Below are positions 1 through 8,015 of a stretch of 64,000 bases of DNA, in pieces. Source of the stretch: Priestia aryabhattai (GTDB lineage: Bacteria > Bacillota > Bacilli > Bacillales > Bacillaceae_H); assembly GCF_023715685.1 (NCBI RefSeq), contig NZ_JAMBOQ010000003.1:682001-746000 (forward strand), given 5' to 3'. Under the pieces are notes generated by a model. The model made no database searches and was not told the origin of the DNA. It worked only from the letters and a program-made list of their open reading frames with translations. The number at the start of each line of letters is the position of its first letter. Position 1 is the first letter of the stretch. The position numbers and the translations under genes are program-made.

Positions 1-258
1 TTCCCTTCCTATGCTCTGGGCTATATGTACGCAGCGCAGTTTAACCATACCATGTTAAAAGAATTGCCTAATTATGATGAACTTCTTGAAAAAGGAGATA
101 TTTCGCCGATTACAAATTGGTTAACACAACATATTCACCAATACGGAAAAATGAAAAAACCTCTTGAAATTCTAAACGATGTGACGGGCGAAGGGTTAAA
201 TGTAGATTATTTAATTCAATATCTAGAAGAGAAATATGGACAAATTTATCACGTATAA
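1..258 (+). CDS. ypwA: M32 carboxypeptidase Taq family, C-terminal fragment
   Basis: The reading frame is open from the first base and ends at TAA 256-258, so only the last 85 residues are present. The visible start FPSYALGYMYAAQF is typical of the C-terminal part of M32 (carboxypeptidase Taq) zinc metallopeptidases, which remove C-terminal residues from peptides in the cytoplasm. The catalytic HExxH lies upstream, outside the window. In B. subtilis ypwA directly precedes xpt-pbuX, and the same order here supports the call. The internal ATG at 25 is not a true start because the conserved segment continues upstream of it. Confidence 0.8.
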   Translation, partial: FPSYALGYMYAAQFNHTMLKELPNYDELLEKGDISPITNWLTQHIHQYGKMKKPLEILNDVTGEGLNVDYLIQYLEEKYGQIYHV

Positions 259-325
259 AAAGTGCTATAACCGAATATTATGTTTTGTATTGCAAGTAAA
301 TGTTCGAAAATATCTTTTTTAGATA

Positions 326-354
326 TTTTCAAATAAAAGATTTGCTGATATAAT
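326..354 (+). promoter_or_regulatory. sigma-A promoter of xpt-pbuX
   Basis: A perfect -10 TATAAT (349-354) is preceded after 17 bp by TTTTCA (326-331, 4 of 6 matches to TTGACA). It lies just upstream of the purine riboswitch aptamer. Confidence 0.65.
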
Positions 355-371
355 ACAATTAACTCAATAAC

Positions 372-446
372 GCACTCATATAATGACGAGAATAGGGCTC
401 GTAAGTATCTACCAAACTACCGTAAATAGTTTGACTATGGGTGAGC
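372..446 (+). ncRNA. Guanine (purine) riboswitch aptamer
   Basis: P1 is formed by CACTCATA (373-380) and TATGGGTG (436-443). P2 is ACGAG/CTCGT with a 7-nt loop (391-397). P3 is CAAACTA/TAGTTTG with the conserved 7-nt loop CCGTAAA (420-426). The specificity base in J3/1 (GACTATGG, C at 435) is cytosine, as in the B. subtilis xpt guanine/hypoxanthine riboswitch; adenine switches carry T. Ligand binding is expected to release the terminator stem that follows and switch xpt-pbuX off. Confidence 0.95.
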
Positions 447-479
447 GATGAAGTTTGTTTTTCACTTTTGTGCGTAAAA

Positions 480-1154
<675 letters not shown>

Positions 1155-1155
1155 T

Positions 1156-2466
1156 ATGAATAAAGGAAAAGTCTTTTCACTTGGTTTACAGCATGTCTTA
1201 GCTATGTACGGAGGTGCGATTGTTGTTCCGCTTATTGTTGGAGGAGCCATTGGCTTGACTCAGCAGCAGCTTACGTATTTAGTGGCGATTGATTTATTTA
1301 TGTGCGGTGTGGCCACATTACTGCAAGTATGGAAAAATCGATTTTTTGGAATTGGTCTTCCAGTTGTATTAGGGTGTACGTTCACAGCCGTAGGACCTAT
1401 GATTTCAATTGGAGGTTCTTACGGCGTTTCCTCCATATATGGTTCTATTATCGTGGCTGGTTTACTCATTGTCCTTCTTTCTGCTTTTCTAGGTAAATTG
1501 GTTAAGTTTTTTCCGCCTTTAGTTACGGGTTCGGTCGTAACAATTATTGGAATTACGTTAATTCCTGTAGCGATTAAAGATTTAGCCGGAGGAGAAGGAA
1601 GTAAAGATTTTGGCAGCTTGAGCAATTTAGGCTTAGGTTTTGGCGTTTTGCTATTGATTATTGTTCTGTATCGATTTACAAAGGGATTTATGCGCTCCGT
1701 CTCCGTTTTATTAGGATTAGTTGTTGGAACAATTGCAGCGTCTTTTATGGGAAAAGTCGATTTTTCCGGCGTGAAAGAAGAAGCATGGATTCATATGCCA
1801 CATGTGTTTTACTTTGGGATGCCAACTTTTAATATTATGGCCATTCTGACAATGTTTCTTGTTTTACTCGTTGGAATTGTCGAGTCAACAGGCGTTTATT
1901 TTGCTGTTAGTGATATTTGTAAAAAAGAAGTGGATGAAAAAGATTTATCTAAAGGCTATCGTGCAGAAGGATTGGCGATTTTATTAGGCGGATTTTTTAA
2001 CGCGTTTCCTTATACAGCTTATTCTCAAAATGTAGGACTTTTACAGTTGTCAGGTGTTCGCACAAGAAATGTTGTATTTGCAGCGAGTGGAATTTTAATC
2101 GTTTTAGGTTTTCTACCTAAAATAGCAGCCGTAACGACAGTTATCCCGAGCTCTGTACTTGGAGGAGCAATGGTGGCCATGTTTGGAATGGTAATCTCTT
2201 CAGGTATTAAAATCCTTAGTCAAGTTGATTTAGCAAAACAAGAAAACCTTCTTGTGATTGCATGTTCGGTTGGCATGGGTCTAGGGGTGACGGTTGTACC
2301 TGAACTCTTCAAAAACTTACCAGAGAGTCTTCAAGTTTTGACAGGAAGCGGTATTGTAATGGGGAGTTTTACAGCAATCTTTTTAAATATTGTCTTTAAT
2401 ATGATGAAATCACCTCGTACGCAAGTTGCGGAAACAAAGTTAGCAAATGAAGTGGTATCGAAATAA
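1156..2466 (+). CDS. pbuX: Xanthine permease, NCS2 family
   Basis: A 436-residue polytopic membrane protein of the nucleobase:cation symporter-2 family that imports xanthine for Xpt. The N-terminus (LGLQHVLAMYGGAIVVPLIV) carries the QH and glycine-rich features of NCS2 helix 1, and NAFPYTAYSQNVGLL near residue 290 is the family's substrate-region signature. ATG 1156 has GGAGGT upstream (1146-1151); longer in-frame starts inside xpt lack a ribosome site. A terminator follows immediately. Confidence 0.95.
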   Translation: MNKGKVFSLGLQHVLAMYGGAIVVPLIVGGAIGLTQQQLTYLVAIDLFMCGVATLLQVWKNRFFGIGLPVVLGCTFTAVGPMISIGGSYGVSSIYGSIIVAGLLIVLLSAFLGKLVKFFPPLVTGSVVTIIGITLIPVAIKDLAGGEGSKDFGSLSNLGLGFGVLLLIIVLYRFTKGFMRSVSVLLGLVVGTIAASFMGKVDFSGVKEEAWIHMPHVFYFGMPTFNIMAILTMFLVLLVGIVESTGVYFAVSDICKKEVDEKDLSKGYRAEGLAILLGGFFNAFPYTAYSQNVGLLQLSGVRTRNVVFAASGILIVLGFLPKIAAVTTVIPSSVLGGAMVAMFGMVISSGIKILSQVDLAKQENLLVIACSVGMGLGVTVVPELFKNLPESLQVLTGSGIVMGSFTAIFLNIVFNMMKSPRTQVAETKLANEVVSK

Positions 2467-2496
2467 AAAAGAGTGCCCAGCGGGCACTCTTTTTTA
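2467..2496 (+). terminator. Terminator after pbuX
   Basis: GAGTGCCC (2471-2478) pairs with GGGCACTC (2482-2489) across a 3-nt loop, followed by T6. The preceding A run makes it usable for the convergent LysR gene as well. Confidence 0.9.
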
Positions 2497-2509
2497 TTTG
2501 CTTTTCCTA

Positions 2510-3370
2510 TTAAGAACGTGTTTTGAAAAACAGTGTGTAAAGCATCTTTCCCACGTCAGGGTTTTTCGCCACTAATGAAATTTCTCTTTTTAGCTTGAAG
2601 TCTGTTATAGGTAAAGCTTTAATATTTGAGCTTTGTAAGTGGCGCATAAAAATTTCAGGAAGAATTGAAATACCTAAATTAGCTGAAATAAATCCTATGA
2701 TACTTTGAGCAAATTCAATTTCATTTGCAATGGGAATTTTTAAGTTATGACGATTGTACGCTTTTTCTACTAGCGTCCGAACATCGCACCCGGGGGGAAG
2801 AACTACAATGGGCTCTTCTTTGAAATCTTCAAATGATACGTTTTCTTTTTCGGCCAACGAGTGCTGATCATTAACAAATAAATAAAAGTCTTCTTTGAAC
2901 AATAGCTTTGACCAGTAAGTATGTTGAACCTCTCGATCATCAAATAAAGCTCCATCAATTTTATTTCTTTCTAACTGCTCTACCAAATCGTAATAGTGAT
3001 GCGAGGTTTTTATATCAATATGGCGATTGTGGTCTTTAGCAGAAGCCAGTTGATAAGGTAAGTAAAAAGCAGCCATACTTTGCCACGTTCCGATGGTTAA
3101 ATCACAAGCTTCTTGCATAGACACTAATTTTTTTTGAAGAGCATGAACGCTTGATAATATCGATTCGCCTTCTTGTAAAAGAAGTTCACCTGCTGAGGTT
3201 AATTCTACTCCTGTAGCGGAGCGAATAAATAATGTAACTCCTAAATCTTCTTCTAGTTTTCTCATTTGCTTACTAAGTGCAGGCTGCGTCATATGCAGCT
3301 GTTCGCTTGCTTTGCTTAAGCTTTTTGTTTTGGCTGTTTCAATAAAAGACTCAAGCCATTTTGTTTTCAT
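2510..3370 (-). CDS. LysR family transcriptional regulator, divergent to gabD
   Basis: A 286-residue LysR-type regulator. The N-terminal winged helix-turn-helix (residues 1-60, with TKSLSKASEQLHMTQPALSK) is followed by a LysR substrate-binding domain. It is transcribed divergently from succinate-semialdehyde dehydrogenase, the classical layout for a LysR activator and its target, so control of gabD is a reasonable inference. The effector is unknown. The start is the ATG at 3370 (reverse AGGTGA five bases upstream) rather than GTG 3379. B. subtilis instead controls gabTD with the MocR-type GabR, so the wiring differs. Confidence 0.85.
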   Translation of the reverse strand: MKTKWLESFIETAKTKSLSKASEQLHMTQPALSKQMRKLEEDLGVTLFIRSATGVELTSAGELLLQEGESILSSVHALQKKLVSMQEACDLTIGTWQSMAAFYLPYQLASAKDHNRHIDIKTSHHYYDLVEQLERNKIDGALFDDREVQHTYWSKLLFKEDFYLFVNDQHSLAEKENVSFEDFKEEPIVVLPPGCDVRTLVEKAYNRHNLKIPIANEIEFAQSIIGFISANLGISILPEIFMRHLQSSNIKALPITDFKLKREISLVAKNPDVGKMLYTLFFKTRS

Positions 3371-3380
3371 ATTTATCACC

Positions 3381-3431
3381 TATAACCTTTTGTTATACCC
3401 ATAGTATAGAAGGGAAGTTCTCATAAATCAA
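3381..3431 (-). promoter_or_regulatory. lysR promoter with LysR-type operator dyad
   Basis: On the minus strand TTGATT (3431-3426), a 17-bp spacer and TATACT (3408-3403) form a good promoter for the regulator. A perfect dyad TATAAC-N5-GTTATA (3381-3397), fitting the LysR T-N11-A rule, overlaps the predicted start of transcription. That position suggests autorepression and a shared control site with gabD about 100 bp away. Confidence 0.55.
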
Positions 3432-3500
3432 TGAAGATGCTAGTGTATATAGTGTAGTTAACACAGCACAAAGAAATTCACACAACTAGGAGGATGAATT

Positions 3501-4925
3501 ATGTATCCAAACAAACTATATATTAACGGTGAATGGACAACAACAGAAGAGAAAATTGATGTGGTCAATCCAGCAACAAAAGAAGTTATAGGACAAATTC
3601 CAAAGGCAGGCGCAAGGGAAGCAGCTTCTGCAGCTGATGCAGCGGCAACGGCTTTTAAAACATGGTCGAAAAAAACTGCTCAAGAGCGCAGTGCTATTTT
3701 AATGAGATGGCATCAGCTAATTGAAAATCATAAAGATGAATTAGCAGAAATTATGACAACGGAACAAGGTAAACCATTTGCAGAAGCTAAAGGTGAAGTG
3801 CAGTATGGTAATGATTATATTGCTTGGTTTGCTGAAGAAGGAAAGCGTGTATATGGTGAAACGATTCCAGCTCATCACACGCATAAACGTATCACGGTTA
3901 AAAAACAGCCTGTTGGCGTTGTAGCAGCTATTACTCCATGGAACTTTCCTGCAGCAATGATTACGCGTAAAGTTGCGCCAGCTCTTGCAGCAGGATGTAC
4001 AATTGTTTTAAAACCATCTGAAGAAACACCATTTACAGCATTTCGTTTAGTAGAGCTTGCAGAAGAAGCGGGCGTTCCAAAAGGCGTGATCAATGTTGTC
4101 ACTGGGGATGCAGCAGCTATTGGTGACACATGGCAAAAAGACGGACGCATCCGCAAATTAACATTTACTGGTTCAACAGCGGTTGGTAAACATTTAATGC
4201 GCGGTGCTGCTGATACTGTGAAAAAATTATCGCTGGAATTAGGCGGTCACGCACCGTTTATCATAACAGAAAATGCAGATTTAGACGCTGCTGTGAACGG
4301 CGTAATTGCTTCTAAGTTTGTCAACGCAGGTCAAACATGCATCTGCACAAACCGCGTATATGTACAAGAATCCATTGCAGATGCTTTCGTTGAAAAATTT
4401 GCAGCAAAAGCAGCGGAATTAACAGTAGGAAATGGATTAGAAGAAGGTACACAAGTTGGACCGTTAATTAACGACAAAGCGGTTGAAAAAGTAAAAGCAC
4501 AAATTGCGGACGCTAAAAGTAAAGGAGCCAAAGTTGTGGTTGGCGGACAAGCTATAACAACTAAAAACGGTTTCTTTATGGAGCCGACAATTATCACAAA
4601 TGTAACAGATGACATGAATTGCATGTTTGAAGAAACGTTTGGACCATTGGCACCTGTAGCAACATTCAAAACAGTAGAAGAAGCGGTAGAACGAGCAAAC
4701 AATAGCCCTTATGGTTTAGCAGCTTACGTATTTACAGAAAACATTAAAGAAGCAACGTTTGTATCTGAAGAATTAGAATACGGCATTGTAGGGGTAAATG
4801 ATGGCTCTCCATCTGCAGCTCAAGCTCCATTCGGCGGTTTTAAAGAAAGTGGCCTTGGACGTGAAGGAAGTCATTACGGCATTGAAGATTATTTAGAAGT
4901 AAAATATATCTCAATGGGACTTTAA
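3501..4925 (+). CDS. gabD: NAD(P)-dependent succinate-semialdehyde dehydrogenase
   Basis: Oxidises succinate semialdehyde to succinate, the last step of the GABA shunt. The 474-residue product has the full aldehyde dehydrogenase layout: PWNFP (Asn148), the KPSEETP cofactor segment with Lys171, FTGSTAVGK (222-230), ELGG with Glu246, and the catalytic Cys280 in NAGQTCICTNR. The NAGQTCICTNR and VGPLIN motifs favour GabD over betaine or general aldehyde dehydrogenases. ATG 3501 follows AGGAGG. No GABA aminotransferase gene is nearby, so it is a single-gene unit ending in a strong terminator. Confidence 0.88.
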   Translation: MYPNKLYINGEWTTTEEKIDVVNPATKEVIGQIPKAGAREAASAADAAATAFKTWSKKTAQERSAILMRWHQLIENHKDELAEIMTTEQGKPFAEAKGEVQYGNDYIAWFAEEGKRVYGETIPAHHTHKRITVKKQPVGVVAAITPWNFPAAMITRKVAPALAAGCTIVLKPSEETPFTAFRLVELAEEAGVPKGVINVVTGDAAAIGDTWQKDGRIRKLTFTGSTAVGKHLMRGAADTVKKLSLELGGHAPFIITENADLDAAVNGVIASKFVNAGQTCICTNRVYVQESIADAFVEKFAAKAAELTVGNGLEEGTQVGPLINDKAVEKVKAQIADAKSKGAKVVVGGQAITTKNGFFMEPTIITNVTDDMNCMFEETFGPLAPVATFKTVEEAVERANNSPYGLAAYVFTENIKEATFVSEELEYGIVGVNDGSPSAAQAPFGGFKESGLGREGSHYGIEDYLEVKYISMGL

Positions 4926-4935
4926 TAGAAAGCAA

Positions 4936-4968
4936 CAGCAAAGAGAATTTCTCTTTGCTGTTTTTTTT
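4936..4968 (+). terminator. Terminator after gabD
   Basis: CAGCAAAGAG (4936-4945) pairs with CTCTTTGCTG (4951-4960) across AATTT, followed by T8. Confidence 0.9.
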
Positions 4969-5215
4969 ATGCACTTCTGTAAAGAAAATTTGGAATAATA
5001 GTTCTTTAGCGTAATTAATTGCATTTCTAGAATGTCTGTGCAAGAATAAATAGTTCAAAAATGGTTTAGTTTTATTTAAAGCGTGGGTAATATAACAAAT
5101 GCACATGGTTGCTTGTTAGATAAAATGGAAAAGAAGAACTTTACCACTGATAAATTACGTAAGCTAGAACCAAAATAGTAGTACTGAATGGTGAAAAACA
5201 TAGGAGTTGATATAG

Positions 5216-5758
5216 ATGATTACAGCAGAGAAAAACATAGTGAAATTTAAAGCAAAAGACGAACGTGAAGTCACTATTCGCCCCGCACAGGCAAGTGATG
5301 CAGAGCATATTACAACAGCCGTAAGAGAAATTATTGAGGCGGGGGAATTTATTCAAAAAGATGAGCCGCGGACAGTCCAAGAAGAACAAGATTTTATTGC
5401 ATCAGTAGAAAAGAACAATCACATGTACGTTGTAGCTGAAGTTGAAGGTGAGGTGCTTGGAATTGCACGTGTTCTTAGAGGCGAAATTAAAATGAAGCGC
5501 CACACGGGGCTCTTCCGTACATGGCTTATTTCAAAAGCACAGGGAATGGGAATAGGAAAGCAATTTATGAATTATACGCTAAACTGGTGCAAAGAAAATA
5601 ATCTTCATAAACTGTCTTTAACTGTGTTTGCTTCTAATAAAGTAGCATACGAATTGTATAAAAAGGTAGGATTTGAACAAGAAGGCGTTATGAAAGAACA
5701 AGCTTATTTCAACAATGAATATGTAGATGAAATTTATATGTCCATCTTCTTTTCATAA
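5216..5758 (+). CDS. GNAT family N-acetyltransferase
   Basis: A 180-residue acetyl-CoA-dependent acetyltransferase. The fold is recognisable from TIRPAQASDAEHI at the start, the acetyl-CoA loop in SKAQGMGIGKQFMNYTL (Q/RxxGxG/A type, about residues 106-122), and the C-terminal ASNKVAYELYKKVGFEQEG typical of the family. The acceptor cannot be told from sequence; small amines or peptides are possible. It is monocistronic and preceded by about 290 bp in which I see only the gabD terminator. Confidence 0.75.
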   Translation: MITAEKNIVKFKAKDEREVTIRPAQASDAEHITTAVREIIEAGEFIQKDEPRTVQEEQDFIASVEKNNHMYVVAEVEGEVLGIARVLRGEIKMKRHTGLFRTWLISKAQGMGIGKQFMNYTLNWCKENNLHKLSLTVFASNKVAYELYKKVGFEQEGVMKEQAYFNNEYVDEIYMSIFFS

Positions 5759-5798
5759 AAAAATGAGCGCCTATTTTCGTCAATCCATAAATTGTATC

Positions 5799-5826
5799 TG
5801 TACATTCAGATTATTTGCGCTATAAT
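5799..5826 (+). promoter_or_regulatory. Possible promoter of the bpsA-bpsB unit
   Basis: TGTACA (5799-5804) and a perfect TATAAT (5821-5826) are spaced by 16 bp. A terminator lies only about 30 bp past the expected start, so the transcript may be attenuated before bpsA. Confidence 0.4.
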
Positions 5827-5864
5827 AAAAGTGCACAACAAACATACACTTCTTCAAAACGTAG

Positions 5865-5893
5865 ACTTTCCTGAGTTACAGGAAAGTTTTTTT
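5865..5893 (+). terminator. Hairpin terminator upstream of bpsA
   Basis: ACTTTCCTG (5865-5873) pairs perfectly with CAGGAAAGT (5879-5887), followed by a T run to 5893. It could end the acetyltransferase transcript or attenuate transcription from the promoter at 5799-5826. Confidence 0.75.
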
Positions 5894-5982
5894 ATGTTCC
5901 GCCTCCATTCCACTAAAAAGGATTGAATAAATCCCCAACTATTACAAATGTTAAATGTAACGCAATCAAAGAGGTGAAGTGT

Positions 5983-7068
5983 ATGCCAAAGATTATCTCA
6001 GTTGGATTTGGAATTCCCCCTTATGAATTAACTCAGCAAGACACGCTGCTATTTGCAAAAGAACTTTTTTCCGAATCGTTTAAAGATATTAATCGTCTGC
6101 TGACCGTTTTTCAAAATGGTCAAATTGAGAAACGTAATTTTGCAAAAGATTTATCTTGGTTTCAAGAAGATCATACATTTGAAGAAAAAAATGATGCTTT
6201 TATAGAATCTGCTGTTGAATTAGGCACAAAAGCAATTGAAGACTGCTTAACAAATAAGGACTATGTAAGTACCCCTTTGCCGTGTGGAGAAATTGAGGCT
6301 ATTTTTTATGTTTCAACAAGCGGTTTAGCTACGCCTAGCATTGAAGCGCGAATTATGAATAAGCTTGCGTTCTCAGACCATACAAAAAGAATTCCTATTT
6401 GGGGATTAGGGTGTGCTGGAGGAGCGTCTGGACTTTCAAGAGCTTATGAGTATTGCAAAGCCTTTCCGCGTGCCAAAGTCCTTGTTTTATCCATTGAGCT
6501 TTGCAGTTTAACTTTTCAGCGAAATGATCGTTCAAAAAGCAACTTAATTGGTACATCTTTATTTGCAGATGGAGTAGCGGCTGCTTTAGTCGCAGGTGAC
6601 GAAGCAGATACCACTTTTGCCATTCAAAAAAGCTATCCTTACATTTTACATACACAATCGACGCTTATGCCCAATTCAGAAGATGTAATGGGATGGGAGA
6701 TTAAAAGTGATGGATTATTTGTTGTCTTTTCAAAAGATATTCCCACGATTATCGATTCGTGGTTAGGCGGAGAAGTTGAGTCTTTTTTACAAACTCAACA
6801 TTTGACCAGTCGCGATTTAAAGCATTTTGTTGCTCATCCTGGAGGGAAAAAAGTACTTGAAGCATATGTATCAACGCTATCATTAAACGAAAATATGATT
6901 GCTGATTCCCTAGATGTACTTAAAAACCATGGAAACATGTCTTCGGCAACCGTTTTGTATGTGCTAGACCGCTTTATGAAAAAAGAAATTTCGAGTAAAG
7001 AATACGGTTTATTAACAGCTCTTGGCCCTGGATTTAGTTCCGAAATGCTTTTATTAGAGTGGAGGTAA
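5983..7068 (+). CDS. bpsA: Type III polyketide synthase (alkylpyrone synthase)
   Basis: A chalcone-synthase-like enzyme of 361 residues. B. subtilis BpsA (BcsA) condenses fatty acyl-CoA with malonyl-CoA to tri- and tetraketide alkylpyrones. The catalytic triad is visible: Cys144 in WGLGCAGGASG, His285 in VAHPGGKK and Asn318 in NHGNMSSATV. ATG 5983 has GAGGTGA five bases upstream; an in-frame start at 5923 lacks a ribosome site. The stop overlaps the ribosome site of bpsB, as expected for a two-gene operon making methylated pyrones. Confidence 0.92.
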   Translation: MPKIISVGFGIPPYELTQQDTLLFAKELFSESFKDINRLLTVFQNGQIEKRNFAKDLSWFQEDHTFEEKNDAFIESAVELGTKAIEDCLTNKDYVSTPLPCGEIEAIFYVSTSGLATPSIEARIMNKLAFSDHTKRIPIWGLGCAGGASGLSRAYEYCKAFPRAKVLVLSIELCSLTFQRNDRSKSNLIGTSLFADGVAAALVAGDEADTTFAIQKSYPYILHTQSTLMPNSEDVMGWEIKSDGLFVVFSKDIPTIIDSWLGGEVESFLQTQHLTSRDLKHFVAHPGGKKVLEAYVSTLSLNENMIADSLDVLKNHGNMSSATVLYVLDRFMKKEISSKEYGLLTALGPGFSSEMLLLEWR

Positions 7069-7073
7069 AGCGA

Positions 7074-7631
7074 TTGTTTTTTTATAGCTTTTTTGTATTT
7101 ATTATCTTACAGCGCCTATGTGAATTGGTTATTGCCACAAGAAATGAAGCTTGGATGAAGAAGCAAGGAGCATATGAAGCTGGTCAAAGTCACTACAAAT
7201 GGATGGTAAGCATACATGCCGCTTTTTTTGCTGCTCTTTTTACGGAAGTGTATGTGTTAAACGATAGAATGTATCACTTTTCTTTTTTGTTGTTTAGCTT
7301 TTTTGTGCTTGTTCAACTTGCAAGAATATGGGCTATTTCTTCGTTAGGAAAGTATTGGAATACAAAAATTATCGTCTTGCCTAATGCGAAGGTTGTGCTA
7401 AGAGGTCCTTATCGTTTTATGAAGCACCCTAATTATACAGTGGTAGCGGCAGAATTGGTGTTAGTTCCGCTTATGTTTCAGGCATACTGGACATTAGCTG
7501 TTTTTTCTGTTTTCAATTTGTGTATATTAGCCGTTAGAATTCCCTTAGAAGAGCAAGCGTTAACGAATGAAACAAATTACGGCGAAGTCATGCAAAATAG
7601 GGGACGTTTCTTTCCTTCAAAAAAATCTTAA
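7074..7631 (+). CDS. bpsB: Isoprenylcysteine carboxyl methyltransferase-like alkylpyrone O-methyltransferase
   Basis: A membrane-bound ICMT-family methyltransferase of 185 residues. Its B. subtilis counterpart BpsB (YpbQ) O-methylates the alkylpyrones made by BpsA. Several hydrophobic helices are evident, and the SAM-binding C-terminal signature GPYRFMKHPNYTVVAAELV (about residues 110-128) plus RIPLEEQAL is conserved in the ICMT/PEMT family. The start is best placed at TTG 7074, seven bases after GGAGGT (7061-7066); an in-frame GTG at 7059 overlaps that ribosome site. Confidence 0.88.
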   Translation: MFFYSFFVFIILQRLCELVIATRNEAWMKKQGAYEAGQSHYKWMVSIHAAFFAALFTEVYVLNDRMYHFSFLLFSFFVLVQLARIWAISSLGKYWNTKIIVLPNAKVVLRGPYRFMKHPNYTVVAAELVLVPLMFQAYWTLAVFSVFNLCILAVRIPLEEQALTNETNYGEVMQNRGRFFPSKKS

Positions 7632-7637
7632 AACTAA

Positions 7638-7690
7638 TTGAAAATGATTATCTTTCATGATAAGATAAAATTAAATGATAAAGATTATCA
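7638..7690 (+). promoter_or_regulatory. Promoter with two Fur boxes
   Basis: TTGAAA (7638-7643), 17 bp, TAAGAT (7661-7666) form a promoter. TGAAAATGATTATCT (7639-7653) and TGATAAAGATTATCA (7676-7690) each match the Fur 7-1-7 consensus TGATAATnATTATCA closely; one covers the -35 and the other lies just past the start site. Strong iron repression of the following small gene is expected. Confidence 0.75.
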
Positions 7691-7721
7691 ATTTCATCAA
7701 GTAGAAACGGTGGTGGACGTA

Positions 7722-7814
7722 ATGGTTAGTCTTTTTGTGATCGGAGCACTTGCTACATATGTTGGCGTCACAACGTATGTAATGAAAAATATTGAAAAAG
7801 CCCAAAAGGCGTAA
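7722..7814 (+). CDS. Fur-regulated 30-residue protein
   Basis: ATG 7722 begins a 30-codon frame (MVSLFVIGALATYVGVTTYV, then a short charged tail MKNIEKAQKA). About 20 hydrophobic residues could form one membrane helix. GGTGGTGGA lies just upstream as a ribosome site, two Fur boxes precede it and a perfect terminator follows, so it is a self-contained iron-repressed unit. B. subtilis has small Fur-regulated basic proteins (FbpA, FbpB, FbpC), and an FbpC-like role is possible, but I could not verify homology. Confidence 0.65.
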   Translation: MVSLFVIGALATYVGVTTYVMKNIEKAQKA

Positions 7815-7844
7815 CATACATGCGGTGAATAAAAAGTACGATGC

Positions 7845-7873
7845 AAAGCTGTCAAATTATTGACAGCTTTTTT
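7845..7873 (+). terminator. Terminator after the Fur-regulated small gene
   Basis: AAAGCTGTCAA (7845-7855) and TTGACAGCTTT (7860-7870) are perfectly complementary across ATTA, followed by Ts. Confidence 0.9.
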
Positions 7874-8015
7874 ATTGTTTTTGTAACTAAAAATTCAGTT
7901 TTTTATGGGAAAACGCATGTGAATCAAGTAAAATAGAGAAAGAATAAGCAGAAATAAAGATGGATAGAGAACATTTAAATACAGTCTTGAATGAGGCAAA
8001 AGGGGTAGAGTAATA

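Noticed and set aside
3875..4702. Long antisense frames inside gabD
   Set aside because: They are mirror frames of a highly conserved dehydrogenase and have no ribosome sites.
5761..5982. T-box or other riboswitch upstream of bpsA
   Set aside because: No specifier loop, T-box sequence or known aptamer core is visible; there is only a simple terminator hairpin.
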